Below are positions 63,482 to 64,000 of a DNA stretch of 64,000 nt, piece by piece. The notes beneath the pieces are model-generated. The model made no database searches and was not told where the DNA came from. It saw only the letters and a list, made by a program, of their open reading frames with translations. Every line of letters starts with the position of its first letter. Positions within the stretch are counted from its first letter, which is position 1. Source of the stretch: Neocallimastix lanati (nom. inval.) (Eukaryota; Neocallimastigomycota; Neocallimastigomycetes; Neocallimastigales; Neocallimastigaceae); the NCBI GenBank assembly GCA_016946835.1, contig JACVTC010000172.1, positions 273,415-337,414 of the forward strand, written 5' to 3'. The position numbers were made by a program, and so were the translations under genes.

Positions 63482-63633
63482 TATTAATATTTAAAAAATA
63501 ATAATAGTTTAAAATAAATCACTACCTAAAAAAAAAAAAAAAAATAATGCCTTATAAATTTTAAAATTTATTATTTCATACAAATATTCTTTAGACTTCA
63601 AGGGACGAAGTCTGATCTAAAGCGTGGGCGTTC
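63482..63633 (+). other. Pol-LTR spacer with hairpin
   Basis: AGACTTC and GAAGTCT (about 63592-63612) form a 7-base stem with loop AAGGGAC. The sequence GCGTGGGCGTTC directly before the 3' LTR is the position of the plus-strand primer, but it is not a pure purine tract. Confidence 0.6.
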
Positions 63634-64000
63634 TGATACAAGATGAAAAGAAAAATAATGATACTTTAAAATTATTATTAAATTATATTAATTATATAAA
63701 GTTTGTAAAATATATATTATTATAAAATTAAAATTAATTATATAAAAATGATGAATTATATTAATTATAAATCATATAAATAATATTATTATAGTATAAA
63801 ATTTAATTATTATAATATAAACTTTTATATTAATGTTTATATAAAATATAACAATTATGATTTAATATAGAGATAATAATTATAAAAAAAAATATATAAA
63901 AATATTATAAAAAAAAAAAAAATGTTTTTGTTAAAAAAAATTATTGATATATGTTAATTAGTAATAGTTGATTTAATATAAGAAAAATGTTTTAATTAGT
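63634..64000 (+). repeat. 3' LTR of Ty3/gypsy element, partial
   Basis: TGATACAAGATGAAAAG... aligns with the 5' LTR over the whole remaining window with only a few single-base, mostly homopolymer, differences. Confidence 0.95.

Larger units (their letters stand above)
54468..64000 (+). mobile_element. Ty3/gypsy LTR retrotransposon, almost complete (3' LTR runs off the window)
   Basis: Order: 5' LTR 54468-55126, primer site 55134, leader, gag 55358-56929, -1 frameshift signal, pol (protease, RT, RNase H, integrase, GPY/F) to 63481, 3' LTR from 63634. RT precedes integrase, as in Ty3/gypsy. The 367 visible bases of the 3' LTR differ from the 5' LTR mainly in homopolymer lengths, so insertion is recent. 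Confidence 0.95.

Overview
The window is AT-rich eukaryotic nuclear DNA with short AT-rich introns (GT..AG), the standard genetic code, very AT-rich gaps full of homopolymers and (AAT)n/(ATTT)n microsatellites, and asparagine-rich proteins. A kinetochore Spc24 gene, a kanadaptin gene and a CFAP57-type axonemal WD40 gene together point to a flagellated, early-diverging organism. The best fit is an anaerobic gut fungus (Neocallimastigomycota). Dictyostelium has similar base composition but lacks flagella. The phylum assignment is inference, about 75% confident.

Layout. 1-4132 (+): 3' part of a kanadaptin gene, then a five-exon SPC24. 6079-8575 (+): type III glutamine synthetase in two exons. 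8576-12577: decayed DNA with a 28S rRNA scrap, a broken TPR gene and an array of TTGCATTTCG motifs. 12578-15610 (+): a 1010-aa intronless protein with a C-terminal TerD domain that resembles a bacterial family and is a likely horizontal acquisition. 15611-21785: repeats, a second TTGCATTTCG element with inverted arms, a broken FLYWCH/MULE transposase-like gene and a broken small secreted-protein gene. 21786-26866 (-): multi-exon CFAP57. 27922-33365 (-): four-exon, 1688-aa Asn/Ser-rich protein of unknown function. 36051-36144 (-): orphan terminal exon. 37068-39365 (+): histidine acid phosphatase in five exons. 40435-45807 (+): ABCA-type full transporter with a decayed first half and an intact second half.

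47000-64000 is a nest of retroelements: a LINE-like remnant with perfect hairpins; a solo LTR with TTAA target duplication; a complete gag-only LTR element (48144-51201, minus strand, CTAT duplication); a 5'-truncated sister element; two copies of another LTR that carries a tRNA-like segment; and a nearly complete Ty3/gypsy element (from 54468 to beyond the window end). The Ty3 element cuts into the second of those LTRs. Its gag and pol are joined by a classical -1 slippery heptamer placed directly before the gag stop, and its pol carries a one-base frameshift before the GPY/F region. Both LTR families place the primer binding site inside a long inverted repeat made by the LTR end and the leader.

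The most unusual items are the TerD protein, the PBS-caging inverted repeats shared by two element families, the frameshift site, and the TTGCATTTCG motif element. No CRISPR array was seen, and no intact tRNA or rRNA gene.
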